From NCBI RefSeq assembly GCF_002743055.1, contig NZ_PDYM01000011.1:1-64000 (forward strand): 64,000 bases of DNA. The letters run 5' to 3'. The translations under genes and the position numbers were made by a program. The notes below the pieces were generated by a model. The model was given only the letters and a program-made list of their open reading frames with translations. It did no database searches and was not told the DNA's origin. This document shows, one piece after another, positions 60,838 to 64,000 of the stretch. Within the stretch, counting starts at the first letter, position 1; each line of letters opens with the position of its first letter. This stretch comes from Sporosarcina sp. P13 (lineage in GTDB: Bacteria > Bacillota > Bacilli > Bacillales_A > Planococcaceae).

Positions 60838-60868
60838 AGAATGAGTCAACTAGAAGGAGTGAATAGGG

Positions 60869-62062
60869 ATGTTCCATACAGTAGAGGAAGCGTTAGAAGA
60901 TTTAAAACAGGGCAAAGTAGTTATTGTTGTGGATGACGAAGATCGTGAAAATGAAGGAGATTTTGTCGCAGTTGCGGATTTAGTGACACCAGAAATTATT
61001 AACTTCATGGCAACGAAAGGTCGCGGATTAATTTGTGTGCCGGTGACTGAACAAAAAGCCGCGCAACTAGGGTTGCAGATGATGACTGATGATAATACAG
61101 ATTCACATGGTACAGCATTTACAATCAGTGTGGACCACTGTTCAACACATACAGGAATCAGTGCATTTGAACGTGCAGATACGATCGTTAAAATGATGGA
61201 ACCGACAGCTACTGCAGGGGAATTTAAGCGTCCGGGTCACATTTTTCCACTTGTAGCTAAATCGGGTGGCGTTTTAAAACGTACAGGCCATACGGAAGCG
61301 GCGGTTGATTTAGCTAGACTTGCGGGCTATTCATCAGCGGGTGTCATCTGTGAAATTATGAGTGAAGATGGCACAATGGCGCGTGTACCAGAATTGCGCG
61401 AAATGGCAGAAGCGCTAGATCTGAAGTTGATTACAATTCAAGACTTGATTCACTATCGTCTGCAACGGGAACAGTTAGTTGTCAAAGAAGCGGAAATTAA
61501 ATTGCCGACAGATTTTGGTGAGTTCCGTATGGTCGGCTATACCGAGACATTGACTGGCAAGGAACATGTTGCGCTAGTTAAAGGCGACGTAACGACGGAA
61601 GAACCCGTACTTGTACGTGTGCATTCGGAGTGTTTGACGGGCGACGTATTCGGCTCTTGCAGATGTGATTGCGGACCGCAACTTCATGCTGCTCTTGCGC
61701 AGATTGAGCAAGAAGGTCGCGGTGTCTTGCTATATATGCGTCAAGAAGGTAGAGGCATCGGTTTGATCAATAAACTTAAAGCTTATGAACTACAGGAACA
61801 AGGCTACGACACAGTCGAGGCTAATGAAAAACTCGGATTTGCAGCAGATCTACGTGATTATGGTATTGGTGCACAAATTCTGCGCGAACTAGGAATTACA
61901 CAAATGCGTTTATTGACGAATAACCCAAAGAAAATCGCAGGCTTGAAAGGTTACGAGTTAGAAGTAATCGAACGTGTGCCCATTCAATTGCCAGCAAAAG
62001 AAGAGAACGAAAGATACTTACAGGCAAAAGCGCAAAAACTTGGTCATTTACTAACAATTTAA
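60869..62062 (+). CDS. ribBA: Bifunctional DHBP synthase / GTP cyclohydrolase II (RibBA)
   Basis: 397 residues. The first half (to about 200) is 3,4-dihydroxy-2-butanone-4-phosphate synthase: [36 protein letters not shown]. The second half is GTP cyclohydrolase [26 protein letters not shown] (zinc Cys ligands) and [11 protein letters not shown], then LLTNNPKKI. Strong site AGAAGGAGTG before ATG. Confidence 0.97.
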   Translation: MFHTVEEALEDLKQGKVVIVVDDEDRENEGDFVAVADLVTPEIINFMATKGRGLICVPVTEQKAAQLGLQMMTDDNTDSHGTAFTISVDHCSTHTGISAFERADTIVKMMEPTATAGEFKRPGHIFPLVAKSGGVLKRTGHTEAAVDLARLAGYSSAGVICEIMSEDGTMARVPELREMAEALDLKLITIQDLIHYRLQREQLVVKEAEIKLPTDFGEFRMVGYTETLTGKEHVALVKGDVTTEEPVLVRVHSECLTGDVFGSCRCDCGPQLHAALAQIEQEGRGVLLYMRQEGRGIGLINKLKAYELQEQGYDTVEANEKLGFAADLRDYGIGAQILRELGITQMRLLTNNPKKIAGLKGYELEVIERVPIQLPAKEENERYLQAKAQKLGHLLTI

Positions 62063-62074
62063 GGAGAGATAAAC

Positions 62075-62542
62075 ATGGGGAATTTATTTGAAGGACATTT
62101 AGTAGGTACAGGATTAAAAGTAGGAATCGTCGTAGGACGTTTTAACGAATTCATCACAGGTAAGTTGCTTTCTGGAGCTCAAGACGCATTTAAACGTCAC
62201 GGTGTAGATGAAGCGGACGTTGACATCGCATGGGTACCGGGTGCATTTGAAATCCCGTTGATCGCGAAGAAAATGGCGGACTCTAAAAAATATGATGCAG
62301 TAATTACGTTAGGTACCGTAATCCGCGGAGCAACACCTCACTTCGACTTTGTTTGCAATGAAGCAGCAAAAGGTGTTTCGCAAGCGAGCATGCAATCAGG
62401 AATACCCGTGATTTTCGGCGTGCTGACAACAGACACGATTGAACAATCTATTGAACGTGCAGGCACGAAAGCGGGCAATAAGGGCTGGGATGCAGCTGTA
62501 TCTGCAATTGAAATGGCCAACTTGACGAAACAATTTGATTAA
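62075..62542 (+). CDS. ribH: 6,7-dimethyl-8-ribityllumazine synthase
   Basis: 155-residue icosahedral-capsid-forming enzyme. [53 protein letters not shown] (catalytic His), [17 protein letters not shown] and [14 protein letters not shown] are all conserved. Completes the rib operon. AAGGAGAG before ATG. Confidence 0.97.
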   Translation: MGNLFEGHLVGTGLKVGIVVGRFNEFITGKLLSGAQDAFKRHGVDEADVDIAWVPGAFEIPLIAKKMADSKKYDAVITLGTVIRGATPHFDFVCNEAAKGVSQASMQSGIPVIFGVLTTDTIEQSIERAGTKAGNKGWDAAVSAIEMANLTKQFD

Positions 62543-62551
62543 TCAATAACG

Positions 62552-62587
62552 ACACGGTGCGGGCAACATATTCGCACCGTGTTTTTG
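62552..62587 (+). terminator. Terminator of the rib operon
   Basis: Perfect stem ACACGGTGCG / CGCACCGTGT, 11-nt loop, then T5. Confidence 0.92.
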
Positions 62588-62602
62588 ATGTAGTAGCGAA
62601 AA

Positions 62603-62616
62603 AGAAAGCGCTTAAA
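62603..62616. promoter_or_regulatory. CcpA cre-like site upstream of hutP
   Basis: AGAAAGCGCTTAAA matches TGWAANCGNTNWCA at all but two positions (the first T and the C). It lies 4 bases upstream of the hutP -35. Catabolite repression of hut is known in Bacillus. Confidence 0.55.
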
Positions 62617-62620
62617 ATCA

Positions 62621-62649
62621 TTGACCAACTACCACTCGTCTGTAATAAT
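62621..62649 (+). promoter_or_regulatory. hutP promoter
   Basis: TTGACC, 17 bases, AATAAT (5 of 6 in each hexamer). Confidence 0.6.
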
Positions 62650-62705
62650 AGAAGTAGTCATTAGTGAAAAATAGAATTCAAGTACACATAAAAAGAAGGT
62701 ACAGT

Positions 62706-63155
62706 ATGAAAAAGCTTGATACGAGAATCGGACGTCAGGCGGTTTTGTACTCATTTTCAGACAGTGAAGTAGAAGAACTTCGAATTGAGAATGATTTACA
62801 GCAACTAGGCTGGCGATTCGGTAAAGGGAAAGTGGGTTCGATGGAGTCGCAGAAAATAGTAGCGGCCATTGAAACACTAGCCAAACGACAAGGAATTGTA
62901 GACCAAGACGTCTATCGAGAAATGCATGCACTCTATCACGCAATCATCGAAGCGATGCATGGTGTGACGCGCGGGCAAGTGGAGCTTGGTGGCATGTTGC
63001 GAACGGCAGGCCTGCGATTTGCGATTGTGCGGGGAACCCCTTTTGAGAAAGAAACAGAAGGTGAATGGATCGCTGTTGCGGTTTATGGAACGATTGGTGC
63101 GCCCGTTCGTGGATTCGAGCATGAGGCCATTGGTTTAGGAATTAATCACATCTGA
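62706..63155 (+). CDS. hutP: Hut operon positive regulator HutP
   Basis: 149 residues. HutP binds L-histidine and Mg and then a UAG-repeat RNA to prevent termination. [60 protein letters not shown] and the metal-binding end [11 protein letters not shown] are intact and closely like B. subtilis HutP. ATG at 62706 follows AGAAGG; longer upstream starts lack a site. Confidence 0.96.
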   Translation: MKKLDTRIGRQAVLYSFSDSEVEELRIENDLQQLGWRFGKGKVGSMESQKIVAAIETLAKRQGIVDQDVYREMHALYHAIIEAMHGVTRGQVELGGMLRTAGLRFAIVRGTPFEKETEGEWIAVAVYGTIGAPVRGFEHEAIGLGINHI

Positions 63156-63242
63156 ATAGTAGAATGAAGCCTATAGTTATTTAGACAATAAGGGGGCTAT
63201 ATTGACAGACGGGATCCGTTTGCCAATATAGCCTCTTTTTGT
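63153..63242 (+). promoter_or_regulatory. HutP-responsive terminator region (hutP-hutH)
   Basis: UAG-type triplets occur before and at the foot of the hairpin (ATAGTAG near 63157, CTATAG, TTTAG at 63180-63184, AATAAG). The terminator stem GGCTATATTG (63195-63204) pairs with CAATATAGCC (63224-63233) and is followed by T5. HutP bound to the triplets would allow hutH expression. Confidence 0.75.
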
Positions 63243-63315
63243 TTGTTATGGCATGAATTCTTCGCGAGTGGAATGTATTAATAACAAGACGAATAGACAA
63301 CGAGGAGGAATAAGT

Positions 63316-64000
63316 ATGATTGAATTAACAGGACGAACATTAACTATTGAACAAGCGAAAGAAGTATTGGTGAATGGAGCATTTGTGAAGGCTTCAGAAG
63401 AAAGTATGAAAGCAGTTCAGAAAAGCCGTGAAGCAGTAGAGAAAATCGTAGCAGAAGGTAAAGTGGTATACGGCATAACGACGGGATTCGGAAAGTTTAG
63501 TGATGTGTTTATCGCACCTGAAGATACAGAGGAGTTACAATTAAATTTAATTCATTCACACGCGTGCGGTATTGGCGAACCGTTTCCTGAAATCGTTTCG
63601 CGTGGGATGACGTTATTACGAGCAAACGCACTACTAAAAGGTTTTTCAGGTATTCGACCGGTCGTTATCGAACGTTTACTTGACCTCGTCAACGCACGTA
63701 TTCATCCAGTGATTCCGCAGCAAGGATCACTTGGTGCAAGCGGTGACTTAGCTCCGCTTTCTCACTTGGCACTTGTGCTGATGGGGGAAGGCGAAGTGTT
63801 TTATGAAGGGCAACGAATGGAAGCGGCTATTGCGTTGGCTAAAGAAGGAATTGAACCTGTAACGTTAAAAGCGAAGGAAGGTTTAGCGCTTATTAATGGA
63901 ACGCAAGCGATGACAGCGATGGGGTTAGTCAATTATATAGAATCGGAGCAACTGGCATATCAAGCGGAAGCAATCTCTACATTAACATTAGAAGGATTGT
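63316..64000 (+). CDS. hutH: Histidine ammonia-lyase, truncated by the window end
   Basis: The first 228 codons are present. Deaminates histidine to urocanate, the first step of histidine use. [14 protein letters not shown] (Tyr of the active site), [30 protein letters not shown] and the MIO-forming triad in [19 protein letters not shown] (Ala-Ser-Gly) are intact. Strong GAGGAGG before ATG. The remainder is outside the window. Confidence 0.95.
   Translation, partial: MIELTGRTLTIEQAKEVLVNGAFVKASEESMKAVQKSREAVEKIVAEGKVVYGITTGFGKFSDVFIAPEDTEELQLNLIHSHACGIGEPFPEIVSRGMTLLRANALLKGFSGIRPVVIERLLDLVNARIHPVIPQQGSLGASGDLAPLSHLALVLMGEGEVFYEGQRMEAAIALAKEGIEPVTLKAKEGLALINGTQAMTAMGLVNYIESEQLAYQAEAISTLTLEGL

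Overview
The window is a low-to-moderate GC chromosomal segment of a Gram-positive endospore-former-type bacterium of the Bacillales. Gene order and protein character fit the Planococcaceae (Sporosarcina-like); this is an inference from family resemblance, not a database result. Signs are strong AGGAGG ribosome sites, frequent TTG/GTG starts, SAM-I and FMN riboswitches, Fur/Zur/ArgR/CodY/CcpA-type boxes, and Bacillus-style blocks (men, pckA/metK divergence, ytkD/dps, ytoA/ytpA, rib, hut). No IS element, prophage or CRISPR array is visible; this is mostly core genome.

Layout. 1-680: tRNA array (initiator Met partial, Asp, Phe, Gly, Ile, Asn, Ser, Glu) with its terminator. 0.8-9 kb: yteA-type regulator, then menA divergent from menF-menD-menH-menB-menE. 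9-17.6 kb: zinc-binding lipoprotein with a Zur-like box, yidD, dps, YjfB-like protein, malic enzyme, YtkD-type Nudix, YtmA-like hydrolase, pckA, and metK behind a SAM riboswitch. 17.6-24.4 kb: DUF3891 protein, an M50-like protein without catalytic residues, a small FbpA-type protein, a YitT transporter, and a ferric-iron ABC system with two Fur-like boxes. 24.4-34.4 kb: ytoA, a YtpA-like hydrolase lacking its serine, paired crcB genes, a secreted nuclease, the bpsA-bpsB type III polyketide pair, small proteins, an M17 aminopeptidase, and a coupled CDF transporter / unknown / methyltransferase operon. 34.7-43 kb: argH, brnQ, fabI, argCJBD. 43-54 kb: an SLH-NlpC/P60 wall enzyme, EamA exporter with divergent LysR regulator, CtaM-type protein, GTPase/DUF697 cluster, ferritin, cobT and a glycine-betaine ABC operon. 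54.6-64 kb: ctaB, an M20-GNAT-OSBS/NSAR operon, ribD-ribE-ribBA-ribH behind an FMN riboswitch, and hutP followed by truncated hutH.

How they connect. The men block lacks menC; the only OSBS-family gene here is in the M20/GNAT operon about 49 kb away, an arrangement known for N-succinylamino-acid racemase pathways, so it may serve both jobs. CtaM and CtaB both serve cytochrome oxidase maturation. The most unusual signals are a terminator-bearing leader upstream of the CDF transporter with a palindrome in its promoter, an orphan T-box-like antiterminator between brnQ and fabI, two apparent pseudoenzymes (Ser-to-Gly YtpA-like hydrolase and HExxH-less M50-like protein), and a hairpin covering the ribosome site of the Nudix gene. 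None of these could be checked by search here.
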